Below, piece after piece: positions 16,176 to 24,844 of a DNA stretch of 64,000 nucleotides; position 1 is the stretch's first letter; every line of letters begins with the position of its first letter. Under the pieces are notes generated by a model that made no database searches, had not been told where the DNA came from, and saw only the letters and a program-made list of their open reading frames with translations. Both the position numbers and the translations under genes were made by a program. Source of the DNA: Clostridium sp. Marseille-P299 (GTDB lineage: Bacteria; Bacillota; Clostridia; Lachnospirales; Lachnospiraceae); NCBI RefSeq assembly GCF_900078195.1, contig NZ_FJVE01000004.1, positions 186,001 through 250,000 on the forward strand. Reading direction: 5' to 3'.

Positions 16176-18431
16176 TTAAATCTTAAAAATACTTAATGCT
16201 GCATCTAATTCTTTCGCTTTTTCATTTAAAATCGTTGTAGCATCATTTAATTTTTCAACTGCATTCACTTGACGTGTTGCTGCATTTTCAACTTCTTCTG
16301 AAGAAGCCGCAGTTTCTTCTGATACCGCAGAGATACTTTCAATCGCACTAAGGGTCTGTGATTCTGCTTCCCCGATGTCATGAATTCCACCTGCTATAAT
16401 GCTTAGTCGATTTACCATATCTTCTACAGAATTATTAATCTTATTAAATACTTCAATCGTTTTTTCGAGTGCAACTGATTGTGATGCAACGACTTCCTCT
16501 GATTTCTTAGCCGTTCCCACTGTTTTTTCAGTCTTTGCTTGAATGCTTTTTATAATATTAGCAATCTCTGAGGAGGCATTTACAGACTGTTCTGCTAACT
16601 TTCTAATTTCGTCTGCAACAACTGCAAAACCTCTACCAGCATCTCCCGCTCTTGCAGCTTCAATGGAAGCATTTAAAGACAATAGATTTGTTTGTTCTGC
16701 AATCTCGTTAATAACATTAATGATCTTACTAATAGAACTTGACTCTACCTCTAATTGACTGATATCTGAAATAATTGTTTGTGTTATATTGGTAGTTTCA
16801 GCTGCCTTTTCATTTAAGACATCAATTGAAACAATTCCTTCATTTACAATCAATTTAGATGAATCTGCGATACCGCCAATGGCTTCTGTATTCTCTGATA
16901 CTACAGATACTTTTTTAGAAAGTTCATCGGATGTCTTTAAACATTGCTCTGAATCTTCTGCCTGCTGCACAATACCTTTTCTAATTTCTTCAATGGAGGC
17001 TGATATATTTTTTGTTGCAACCATGAGCTCTTCGGAGATTGACATAACTTGTTGTGACGACTCATTCATAGACTCCTTCACATCCAAAGTCTTAACAATT
17101 AACCCCTTCATATTTTGAATCATATGATTTGCACTATCCGTAAGGGTTCCAAATTCATCACGTCTTTTACACTTAATATTTACTGATAAATCCCCTTCTG
17201 CAGCCTTTTTAAGATTCGTTGTAATTCGAAGAATTATTCTACCAATACTTGTAGAAAGGATTGTAGCAATTATAATACTACATAAAATTGCAATAACTAC
17301 AATTAAAACGGTAGATACCATGATAGAATCAGCTTTTGATGTCAAAAATGTATATGGAACTAATCCACTAACAATCAAATCATGCTCTCCAATTGTGGTA
17401 TAAAGGAACAAATATTTCTCACCGTCAATAGTAACGTCTTCATAACCACTTGTTTCTTCTGTATTTACAGCTTTATTATAAAAATCTGTATTTACAATGT
17501 ATGTATTCCCATCTTCTCTATTATTAAATTCATATCCATCTGATGATATTACAGCAAATATACTATTGTCTCCAAGTTCTAGGTTTTTCAATTCGTTCAT
17601 TACTTCATCGTAATTCACATCCGCAATTACATATCCTAGAAATTTAAAATTAGTTCCATAAAAACCAGAACTGATAGATAACGCATAAGGTCTATCTACT
17701 TGTCCTGTAACTAATACCTTATTTTCATCAAAGAATGAATGTCGTCCAGTCCAAACAAAACGTCCATTTAATCCTTTAATCATTGCTCCTTCTTCTGTTT
17801 TTTCATATTCTGAAACATATTCTTTTCCTGTGATATCTAAAGAAGAAGTAGTAATAATTGGTTTTCCATAGTTACAAATAAATGCTAAGTTTGTAATCAA
17901 TTTATCGGAGTATGCTGTTGTTTCTACATACTTTTTTACTTCATTAAATGAAAGCATTTCCTGTACTTCATCATCTTTATAAGCTCCGGTATAATATTTT
18001 AATATTCCATCATGGCTTTTTAATTGAGATAGACGAAGTTCAATTGAATTCATTACTACATCAAAATAAGATCCTGTGGTCTTTACTGACGTAAACGCTG
18101 AATTTTTATAACTTTCTACAAGTGCATCGGAAGCTTTGTCATAAGCATGAACTCCTAAAATAATAATAAATGCAATTGGTACTAACAATGCCCCTATTAA
18201 TTTTACACGAATACTCATAAGTTTATTGATAAAACTCATTTGCTTACGTTTCTTTGCTAGTGTCTCAAGCTCATTTTTTGACTGTGCTAACTCGTTTTTA
18301 ACCACTTTCTTTTTCTCATTCTTAACTTTTTTTAGTTCTTTTGCCTTTTTCCTTAAGGCTCTTTTTGTTTCCTTATCTATCTTGCCTTCCGATTGTTTAC
18401 TTCCTTGCAATTGATCCTCTTTGGAATTCAT
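16176..18431 (-). CDS. Methyl-accepting chemotaxis protein with extended basic N-terminus
   Basis: Membrane chemoreceptor of 751 aa. A highly charged, probably coiled cytoplasmic segment of about 65 residues (Lys/Glu-rich, [17 protein letters not shown]) precedes the first membrane helix (about 74-95). An extracytoplasmic sensor region of about 270 residues follows, most like a dCache/double-PAS domain. The second helix is at about 372-398, then HAMP and a long signalling coiled coil. The hairpin tip that binds CheA/CheW is intact ([18 protein letters not shown] and [18 protein letters not shown]). The ligand is unknown. The long N-terminal tail is not usual for this family. No other chemotaxis genes are nearby. 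Confidence 0.93.
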   Translation of the reverse strand: MNSKEDQLQGSKQSEGKIDKETKRALRKKAKELKKVKNEKKKVVKNELAQSKNELETLAKKRKQMSFINKLMSIRVKLIGALLVPIAFIIILGVHAYDKASDALVESYKNSAFTSVKTTGSYFDVVMNSIELRLSQLKSHDGILKYYTGAYKDDEVQEMLSFNEVKKYVETTAYSDKLITNLAFICNYGKPIITTSSLDITGKEYVSEYEKTEEGAMIKGLNGRFVWTGRHSFFDENKVLVTGQVDRPYALSISSGFYGTNFKFLGYVIADVNYDEVMNELKNLELGDNSIFAVISSDGYEFNNREDGNTYIVNTDFYNKAVNTEETSGYEDVTIDGEKYLFLYTTIGEHDLIVSGLVPYTFLTSKADSIMVSTVLIVVIAILCSIIIATILSTSIGRIILRITTNLKKAAEGDLSVNIKCKRRDEFGTLTDSANHMIQNMKGLIVKTLDVKESMNESSQQVMSISEELMVATKNISASIEEIRKGIVQQAEDSEQCLKTSDELSKKVSVVSENTEAIGGIADSSKLIVNEGIVSIDVLNEKAAETTNITQTIISDISQLEVESSSISKIINVINEIAEQTNLLSLNASIEAARAGDAGRGFAVVADEIRKLAEQSVNASSEIANIIKSIQAKTEKTVGTAKKSEEVVASQSVALEKTIEVFNKINNSVEDMVNRLSIIAGGIHDIGEAESQTLSAIESISAVSEETAASSEEVENAATRQVNAVEKLNDATTILNEKAKELDAALSIFKI

Positions 18432-18768
18432 CCTTGTCCCCCCATAAAATCTTCTTTCACTTCTAAGTAAGTATTTACTTCCTTTACTATAAGATGCATG
18501 TATTACTTTTATTATAGCTTCATCTTACCCTTAAATGGAAGATTTTACAATACTATATATTAAAATATGACAATATACTACCTTGATTTTTACAAAAACC
18601 AATTTTTTTTAATGCTCTTTTCATATTTTCACGATTTTACAAACAATTTAGCAAAATATCTAGTGATCTAAGCTACTCAGACAATGACGGATGTCAAAAT
18701 TCCTGTCGAATTATAAAAATAGCAATTCACACATGAGTTGACAGGACTTTTGACACCATAATCTATAT
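18432..18768. other. Gap between the chemoreceptor and dCMP deaminase genes
   Basis: AT-rich, no gene supported. It contains a 16-bp inverted repeat (18692-18755) and, at its end, the deaminase terminator. I see no clear promoter for the chemoreceptor. Confidence 0.5.
18692..18755. repeat. 16-bp inverted repeat of unknown role
   Basis: Arms TGTCAAAATTCCTGTC (18692-18707) and GACAGGACTTTTGACA (18740-18755) pair with one mismatch across a 32-nt spacer. No T-run follows on either strand and a separate terminator lies 15-65 nt away, so this is not an obvious terminator. Confidence 0.6.
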
Positions 18769-18818
18769 AAAAAAAGACGTTGATTAAAAGTAATCTTTCA
18801 CTTTTTTATCAACGTCTT
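18769..18818 (-). terminator. Terminator of the dCMP deaminase gene
   Basis: GACGTTGAT (18776-18784) pairs with ATCAACGTC (18808-18816) on the minus strand and is followed by seven T. It starts about 12 nt after the stop. Confidence 0.8.
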
Positions 18819-18829
18819 CATATCGATTA

Positions 18830-19318
18830 TTAATATCCTTTGATTCCTTCTAAGGACTCATCTTCTGTTATCCAATCTTCCACCGATATTACTCGATAAT
18901 CATTGACAGTATCACGAATAATAACTTCCTTAATTCCTGCATTAATTATCATTCTCTTACACATGGAACAGCTATTTGCATTTTCAATATAATTAGAGTT
19001 CGACACTTCAAGTCCTACTAAATAGAGCGTTGAGCCAAGCATCTTCTCTCTTGGGGCACTTATTATTGCATTTGCTTCCGCATGAACGCTTCTGCACAAT
19101 TCATAACGTTCCCCTCTTGGAATCTCTAATTTTGTTCTTACACAATATTGTAGATCCGTACAATTTTTACGCCCTCTTGGTGCACCCACATATCCAGTAG
19201 CAATAATCTCATCATTATTCACGATTACAGACCCATAGATTCTTCGTAAACAAGTACTACGCTTTGAAACCGTCTCAGCAATATCTAAGTAATAATTAAT
19301 TTTATCTCTTCGTTCCAT
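18830..19318 (-). CDS. Deoxycytidylate (dCMP) deaminase family protein
   Basis: Zinc-dependent cytosolic deaminase of 162 aa, similar to ComEB, converting dCMP to dUMP for dTTP synthesis. The zinc/proton-shuttle motif is VHAEANAII (H79, E81), and SCSMCKRMIINAGI supplies C117 and C120. GYVGAPRGRKNC near residue 42-53 is the usual substrate loop. The start has an unusual context: the ATG is preceded directly by an in-frame TGA and has no close SD. The only strong SD-like GGGAGG lies about 45 nt upstream and can pair with TCCCT nearer the start. It follows the peptidase gene by 67 nt on the same strand and may be co-transcribed. Confidence 0.9.
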   Translation of the reverse strand: MERRDKINYYLDIAETVSKRSTCLRRIYGSVIVNNDEIIATGYVGAPRGRKNCTDLQYCVRTKLEIPRGERYELCRSVHAEANAIISAPREKMLGSTLYLVGLEVSNSNYIENANSCSMCKRMIINAGIKEVIIRDTVNDYRVISVEDWITEDESLEGIKGY

Positions 19319-19385
19319 TCATTGTACTAAGCAGAGGGATTTTAACCTTTCTGTTTAGACAACCTCCCTTCTGTATCCTTCGTCC

Positions 19386-21260
19386 TTAAAAAACATAAGA
19401 CATATAATGAGTCAAATTAATAATGGTTTCCCATGTTTTATAGTCTACAACACCTGTAACCCCAAGTCCATACTGCTTTTGCGCTTTTTTTATTGCACTC
19501 TCGGTTGTTTTATCATATACACCATTAATTGTTACCTTAAAACCGAGTTCTTTTAAACGCTGTTGCAGATTTTTAACGTCTTTACCTTCCATCAAACTTC
19601 CATTCTTTACCTTTAACTCGCGAAATGGGCTTTTACCTTGATATGTTAGGAAATCAAGTCCTAGGTATTGAAAGTGCATTGTATCTGCACAAATGCTAAA
19701 GTTTCCACCCCAGAACCATCCATTATTTTCGAATATTTGAATTACTTCATCTGGAATACAATACGGATTTGACTTATCTCTTAAATCATTACCTTTGCCT
19801 AAATAATAATCATTGTCATAATCTCCAGGGTTGATATCGATTGCCGCTCCAAATGTGTGAATCGACATTAGCGTTGAGTTGCTTAATCCAACTCCACCAA
19901 CTTTTCGGTATTGATAACCAACTAATTTCTTAATAGGAAACTTAATATCTAGGGCATATATTTCCTTGAATATTTTACTAACACTATCTGCAAGTTTTTT
20001 ATGTACAGTAAGCTTCATGGTTGAAGCCGTTCTACCCCCATTACTAGTCATCTTCCACACTGGCACCGTAATGGTTGTCATTTGCTTTTCTGCTTCTTTT
20101 GCAGAGGTAAAACCTTTTGGTAGATTATTGATTGTATACTCTTTGTAGTTCGTTCCCATAATGTATTGATATCTTGCATTATTGCTTTGTGTCGGAATAC
20201 CAAGAGGTACTTTAGTAGGTGTTGGGGATGGAGTTGGAGATGGCGATGGGGTTGGGGTCGGCGTCACAACCGGGATAATTTCATCTTCATATGCCTCCCC
20301 TATTAATTCACGTAGTAACTTAGCAGACTCTTCACTAATATCCTTCCTTAAATCCACTTGGGCTAATATAGATAAATAATAATTATCCTTTCCATCTTTC
20401 ACTATGACAATTTGATTTCCTTTTGCTAAATCATTGCTACTAGTAAACTGAGCAACCAGTGAATATGTAGCAGGTACTTTTACCTTCCCAAATTTAGAAA
20501 TATTAGAATCAATGCAAGTTTTACGAAGGACTTCCCCATCTTTTGTGGAATATTCTATTTCAATCTTTTCTTTTCCCATCGTATTTACGAACCAATTATT
20601 TTGCAAAAGTTCATACATTAATAAATATAAATCATGAACTAAAGAATATTGATTTTCATTATATATCCCATCCGATGATACAAAGTTTGTCATCATTGGC
20701 GATAACTTTTCCATTTCTTTATTCATTAGTTTTACAAAGTCGGACTCATTCTTTGAAATATATTCAACGAGAGCAATTCTCGCATCATCACTTCTAGTTA
20801 GTAAGTAACAATTTAAAAGATTTTGTATTGAAACTTCATCACCTTCTTTAAATCCGAATGTAACCAAATTTTCGCTCTTGCTATTCGCAGCTTCCTTGCT
20901 AATTCTAACTGTATCAGTTAGATTAGAATTTTTAAGTACAACATACACAGTCATTAGCTCAGATAACTCTGCAGGATATAAAACCTCATTCACATTTGCC
21001 GCAGCTTGTACATAGCCCCCCGTTAGATTCACCAAAAAAAGCTTATTTTCTGAGTTTACCTTTTGGCTCTTATTGATATCCCGAAATCTAATCTTACTTC
21101 CAAGAGAAACTGGGTTACTCACAACCTCTACTTCTTTTAAGACTGCATCTATACTTGTATCTTTTTTCGTATTCGTTGCCATAGTAGGAACCGGTATACG
21201 AACACCAATTAAGACTAATAATAGAACTACACTTAATGTTTTATATCTCTTTTTTCTCAT
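19386..21260 (-). CDS. Cell-wall protein: degenerate S11 carboxypeptidase domain + M15 peptidase + peptidoglycan-binding domain
   Basis: Exported protein of 624 aa. A signal peptide or anchor (residues 8-28) is followed by a domain like D-Ala-D-Ala carboxypeptidases of family S11 (about 60-310). All three active-site motifs there are altered: SxxK reads SELM, SGN reads SDD (TRSDDARIALVEY), and KTG reads KFG. A Pro/Thr/Ser linker of about 18 residues follows. Then comes an M15-type zinc peptidase domain (about 395-560) with intact-looking ligands in MSIHTFGAAIDINPGD and ADTMHFQY, and a peptidoglycan-binding repeat (about 570-615, KNLQQRLKELGF). The M15 part probably cuts peptide cross-links; the S11-like part can only bind. 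Possibly sporulation or cell-separation related (inference). Confidence 0.88.
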   Translation of the reverse strand: MRKKRYKTLSVVLLLVLIGVRIPVPTMATNTKKDTSIDAVLKEVEVVSNPVSLGSKIRFRDINKSQKVNSENKLFLVNLTGGYVQAAANVNEVLYPAELSELMTVYVVLKNSNLTDTVRISKEAANSKSENLVTFGFKEGDEVSIQNLLNCYLLTRSDDARIALVEYISKNESDFVKLMNKEMEKLSPMMTNFVSSDGIYNENQYSLVHDLYLLMYELLQNNWFVNTMGKEKIEIEYSTKDGEVLRKTCIDSNISKFGKVKVPATYSLVAQFTSSNDLAKGNQIVIVKDGKDNYYLSILAQVDLRKDISEESAKLLRELIGEAYEDEIIPVVTPTPTPSPSPTPSPTPTKVPLGIPTQSNNARYQYIMGTNYKEYTINNLPKGFTSAKEAEKQMTTITVPVWKMTSNGGRTASTMKLTVHKKLADSVSKIFKEIYALDIKFPIKKLVGYQYRKVGGVGLSNSTLMSIHTFGAAIDINPGDYDNDYYLGKGNDLRDKSNPYCIPDEVIQIFENNGWFWGGNFSICADTMHFQYLGLDFLTYQGKSPFRELKVKNGSLMEGKDVKNLQQRLKELGFKVTINGVYDKTTESAIKKAQKQYGLGVTGVVDYKTWETIINLTHYMSYVF

Positions 21261-21607
21261 ATTTTACTCACCGCATATCACATGCAAAAATATGTGATAC
21301 TGCCATAAAATACTGGTTGGAAGAATTGCGTCATGGCAGCCCTTTCTAAATAATATTTTCTTTCAACCATATTCTTCTTTGTATAAAATAATTTAATTAC
21401 TATAAATTGTTAAATCCTGATAATAAAAGAATAGCATAGTTTTTTTTTAGAAACAAGAGCCATAACTCCTATCTATTTTTAAAACATGCTATATATAAGT
21501 ATGTACAAACACTATTTTTCATGCCTAAAATTAGATTACTCTTTTTCTTTTTTTGTTGCTGTGGTATTATTATTGAAAGAATTCTATATGTTAGGAGCTA
21601 CCTTATA
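21261..21607. other. Gap between divergent peptidase and RlmD-type genes
   Basis: AT-rich. CTGCCAT (21300-21306) and ATGGCAG (21333-21339) form a stem in what would be the 5' leader of the peptidase gene on the minus strand. A long open frame continues upstream of the RlmD-type start but has a poly-Phe/Cys composition and no SD. No clear promoter was identified. Confidence 0.45.
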
Positions 21608-22981
21608 ATGGGAAAACAATATCGAGTAAAATGTAAAGGCCTTGATGAAACATTCAAAGGCATTGTTAAATTTAATAATTCAACCTTTTCCGTTCCATAT
21701 TTACTAGAGGATGAAGTTGCAAACATTTCATTGATCTATGGTAAAGATAGAGCAAATACAAGTGCTAAACTTGTTTCTATAGAAAGTCCATCAAAACATC
21801 GTAACACCCCAAAATGTCCAAACTTTTACAAATGTGGTGGATGCGATTTACAGCACATGACTTATACTTATCAATTAGAAGAAAAAAAGAAAATGGTAGA
21901 AAACTTATTAGGTAAGTTTTGCACTGTTTCAGATACCCTTGGTATGGACAATCCATATTACTATAGAAATAAAATTCACGCTACGCTTTCAAAGGATAGA
22001 AGAGGAAATATAGTATCTGGAATTTATGAAGAGAACTCACATAATGTTATCCCTACTGATAAATGTTATATCCAAGAAACCTCTGCTGATAAGATTTTAA
22101 AAACCATTCGCAATTTAATGAAGCAACAAAAAATTGCACCTTATAATGAGGACAAACAATATGGTACAATTCGCCATGTTTTAATTAAACATGGATTTTA
22201 TACAAATCAATGCATGGTTGTTCTTGTCATTGGAAGTGATACCTTCCCTGGAAAGAATAATTTTGTTTCAGAGCTTGTAAAAGCTCATAAAGAAATTACT
22301 ACAGTAGTCGTTAACTTTAATAATAAAAAAACAAGTATGGTCCTTGGAGAAAAAGAAGTAATTGCCTATGGTAAAGGATATATAGAAGACACCTTGTGTG
22401 GTTTAACCTTCCGTATTTCTCCAAAATCATTTTATCAGGTTAACCCAACTCAAACAGAAAAACTATATTCTACTGCTATTAATTTCGCTAATTTAACCGG
22501 TAAGGAAACGATTCTTGATGCGTACTGTGGAATAGGAACTATTTCTTTAATTGCAAGCAAACATGTAAAAGAAGTAATTGGAGTAGAGTTAAATAAGTCA
22601 GCCATCAAGGATGCAAAACAAAATGCAGCAATTAATAATATCCACAATGCAAGCTTTTACGAAGGCGATGCTGGTGAATTTATGCAAGCATTATCAAATG
22701 ACTCTAATAAGAAAATAAAACACTCGCAAACGGTTGATAAAAAGAATATCGATGTTGTTTTTATTGATCCACCGAGAAGTGGTTGTGATCAAAAATTCTT
22801 AACATCTCTTGCATCTTTAAAACCAAAACAAGTAGTTTATATTTCATGTAATCCTGTAACACAAAAAAGAGATTTAGATTATTTAACAAAGAAAGGTTAT
22901 AAGGTAAAAAATATACAACCTGTCGATATGTTTCCTTGGACAAAGCATGTAGAAACTGTAGCTAACTTAATTCTTGACTGA
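21608..22981 (+). CDS. 23S rRNA (uracil-C5)-methyltransferase, RlmD/TrmA family
   Basis: SAM-dependent RNA m5U methyltransferase of 457 aa. A TRAM-like N-terminal segment is followed by the Fe-S cysteines in CPNFYKCGGCDLQHM (about residues 72-90), a SAM-binding motif ILDAYCGIGTISLIA (about 300), DPPRSGCD, and the catalytic Cys in YISCNPVTQKRD. Family members methylate 23S rRNA U1939 or U747, or tRNA U54; sequence alone does not separate them, but Firmicute copies of this length are usually annotated RlmD. The ATG at 21608 follows AGGAG by 10 nt; the open frame runs 29 codons further upstream without family similarity. It is followed 24 nt later by the GGDEF gene, so the two form an operon. 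Confidence 0.9.
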   Translation: MGKQYRVKCKGLDETFKGIVKFNNSTFSVPYLLEDEVANISLIYGKDRANTSAKLVSIESPSKHRNTPKCPNFYKCGGCDLQHMTYTYQLEEKKKMVENLLGKFCTVSDTLGMDNPYYYRNKIHATLSKDRRGNIVSGIYEENSHNVIPTDKCYIQETSADKILKTIRNLMKQQKIAPYNEDKQYGTIRHVLIKHGFYTNQCMVVLVIGSDTFPGKNNFVSELVKAHKEITTVVVNFNNKKTSMVLGEKEVIAYGKGYIEDTLCGLTFRISPKSFYQVNPTQTEKLYSTAINFANLTGKETILDAYCGIGTISLIASKHVKEVIGVELNKSAIKDAKQNAAINNIHNASFYEGDAGEFMQALSNDSNKKIKHSQTVDKKNIDVVFIDPPRSGCDQKFLTSLASLKPKQVVYISCNPVTQKRDLDYLTKKGYKVKNIQPVDMFPWTKHVETVANLILD

Positions 22982-23005
22982 TATAAACTAGAAAGGCAGG
23001 AGTGA

Positions 23006-23884
23006 ATGAAGGAAAACATCTCGCTGAAGCAACTTGACAGAGAGTTAGAGTTTTTTCAAAAAATATATGATTCCGTTCGACTTGTTGATCCAGTACAAAA
23101 AAAAGTACTGGATTATCGAGGTTCTTCAATACACTGTACTAACGAAATATGCTACAACTATTGGGGCAATGGAAAGATTTGTGAAAACTGTATTTCTATC
23201 AGGGCCCACATGGAAAATAAAAGCTTTATGAAATTAGAAAAAAAGGATAAGAAGATTTTAATGGTAACCGCGATTCCCATTGAACATGGGAATCGCCCCC
23301 TTGTCCTTGAATTATTAAAAGATGCTACCGACAGCATGTTTGTAGGATCTGGTGATTATAATACCAACGAGACATTAGAGAGTTTAGTTCGTAAAATGAA
23401 TGATATGGTGATTAAAGATTCTGTCACTAATTTATATAACCGGCGTTTTGCTGATGAACGTTTACCCGTAGATATCGTTAATGCTATTTCAAAAAAGCAA
23501 CCGCTTTCTTTATGCTATGCTGATATTGATAATTTTAAAAATTTAAATGATTCCTATGGCCATAAAGTAGGCGATACAGCAATAAAAGAAGTTAGTAACG
23601 CAATTACAAAATGTATTCGTGCTAAGTTAGACTGGGCTGCACGGTATGGTGGAGATGAATTTTTACTATGCTTTAATAATACCGATGAGAAGCAGGCGGC
23701 CGCAATTATGGAGCGTATTAAAAATGCAATCGAAAAAATACCTAGCTCTCTTGAAATTGCGGACACGCAGATATCTATTTCATATGGTATAAAAACACTA
23801 AACGATACTTTCTATACCGCCGATGAACTCATTCATTTAGCGGATCAAGAAATGTACAAACAAAAGAAAAACAAATCTAAATAA
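23006..23884 (+). CDS. Diguanylate cyclase with N-terminal Cys-containing sensor
   Basis: Cytosolic GGDEF protein of 292 aa that should make cyclic di-GMP from two GTP. The N-terminal half (1-110) is a PAS-like sensor with a cysteine set CTNEICYNYW and CENCIS (C-x5-C...C-x2-C), plausible for binding metal, Fe-S or for redox sensing. The GGDEF domain (about 130-288) has DSVTNLYNRR, DIDNFKNLNDSYGH and an intact RYGGDEF. The RxxD inhibitory site five residues before the motif is not present in canonical form (AKLD). No membrane segment. The SD GGCAGGAG precedes the ATG. Downstream partner of the RlmD-type gene. Confidence 0.92.
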   Translation: MKENISLKQLDRELEFFQKIYDSVRLVDPVQKKVLDYRGSSIHCTNEICYNYWGNGKICENCISIRAHMENKSFMKLEKKDKKILMVTAIPIEHGNRPLVLELLKDATDSMFVGSGDYNTNETLESLVRKMNDMVIKDSVTNLYNRRFADERLPVDIVNAISKKQPLSLCYADIDNFKNLNDSYGHKVGDTAIKEVSNAITKCIRAKLDWAARYGGDEFLLCFNNTDEKQAAAIMERIKNAIEKIPSSLEIADTQISISYGIKTLNDTFYTADELIHLADQEMYKQKKNKSK

Positions 23885-23952
23885 CAAATAAGTTATTCTT
23901 AAAATTCTAATTTCTTAAATAAAGCTTATACTTAAATTTCAATTTTAATTAT

Positions 23953-23998
23953 GCCAGACAATATTTGAATCAAAATTTTGTCTGGTCTATTTTTTTTA
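23953..23998 (+). terminator. Terminator of the RlmD-type/GGDEF operon
   Basis: CCAGACAA pairs with TTGTCTGG, extended by ATTT/AAAT, followed by a run of eight T at 23990-23998. Confidence 0.85.
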
Positions 23999-24125
23999 GA
24001 AATTTATAAATTTATTTACATAAATACAATCACCTTTTTCTTCTTTATACATAATATAATCATGAGATATATTGTCGAATGTTGCCGATATATTTACATT
24101 AATGAACAGTAGAGGTAATTACATT

Positions 24126-24482
24126 ATGACTTGTTGGGATCCATGCCATGACCATGACCACCACCACCCAAGAAAGCTAACACACGTACACGAAGTTTTA
24201 GGTAGTGTAGAAATTGCTGAGAAAAATACTGATCCGCATAATCATCGATTTGCTACAGTTTCAGATGAAGTTATACCAATGGGAAATACTCACGTTCATG
24301 AAATTAAGTTTAGAACTGACTTTTATGAAGACCATTTTCATGAATTTAAAGGAAGAACCGGTCCAGCCATTATGGTTGGCGATAGACATGTGCATTTCTT
24401 AGAATCTGTTACTGAAGAAGCCGACTGCCATGTTCATAAATTTAGAGTTGGCACATTGATTAATGACCCAATTGGTGACTAA
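24126..24482 (+). CDS. YmaF-family histidine-rich protein
   Basis: Protein of 118 aa with about seven His-x-His pairs. After MTCWDPCHDHDHHH come three degenerate repeats of 30-36 residues, each with two HxH pairs (THVHEV...DPHNHRF, THVHEI...DHFHEF, RHVHFL...CHVHKF). The YmaF family is widespread in Firmicutes and has no proven function; the histidines strongly suggest transition-metal binding, but that is inference. No signal peptide. The ATG at 24126 is chosen because AGAGG lies about 10 nt upstream; longer versions from a TTG at 24072 or the ATG at 24102 lack an SD. Monocistronic. Confidence 0.85.
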   Translation: MTCWDPCHDHDHHHPRKLTHVHEVLGSVEIAEKNTDPHNHRFATVSDEVIPMGNTHVHEIKFRTDFYEDHFHEFKGRTGPAIMVGDRHVHFLESVTEEADCHVHKFRVGTLINDPIGD

Positions 24483-24517
24483 GGTAACTAAGGTACTAAA
24501 TATAAGTAATTAACTAG

Positions 24518-24605
24518 ATGGCTGTCGCGAAATAGTACTCATAATGAGAATCTATAGTTTTTATCATTAGGTTCACATAAAAGTATGAATTTTAGCGACA
24601 GCCAT
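24518..24605 (+). terminator. Large-loop inverted repeat after the YmaF-family gene
   Basis: Perfect 11-bp arms ATGGCTGTCGC (24518-24528) and GCGACAGCCAT (24595-24605) with a 66-nt loop that itself contains TAATGA/TCATTA. Only a short T-run follows. A terminator is the simplest reading. Confidence 0.5.
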
Positions 24606-24773
24606 TTATAGATGGATTACATCATATTTTTAGTCCTACTTTCTGCTTTGTTCTATATCCGAATCCAATTTAACGTCACGGTTTAGTCCGAAATCTCCAA
24701 TCTCATATCCTAATTTATCGCAACAAAATAAATATAATCTTCTACATTTGATATAGATGTAAATTATTTCCTA

Positions 24774-24782
24774 TGATATAAT
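24774..24782 (+). promoter_or_regulatory. Extended -10 promoter candidate of the GH2 gene
   Basis: TGATATAAT (TG-N-TATAAT) about 55 nt before the chosen start, with no convincing -35, as is common for extended -10 promoters. Confidence 0.4.
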
Positions 24783-24844
24783 TTCACTTATAATGTAATC
24801 ACTATAAACTTAGGCTGCGCAAAAGCACAGAAATGAGGATGAAT

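Noticed and set aside
21521..21607. N-terminal extension of the RlmD-type protein (a putative signal sequence rich in Phe and Cys)
   Set aside because: No SD at its start and the family begins at MGKQYRVKCKG; the SD AGGAG fits the ATG at 21608.
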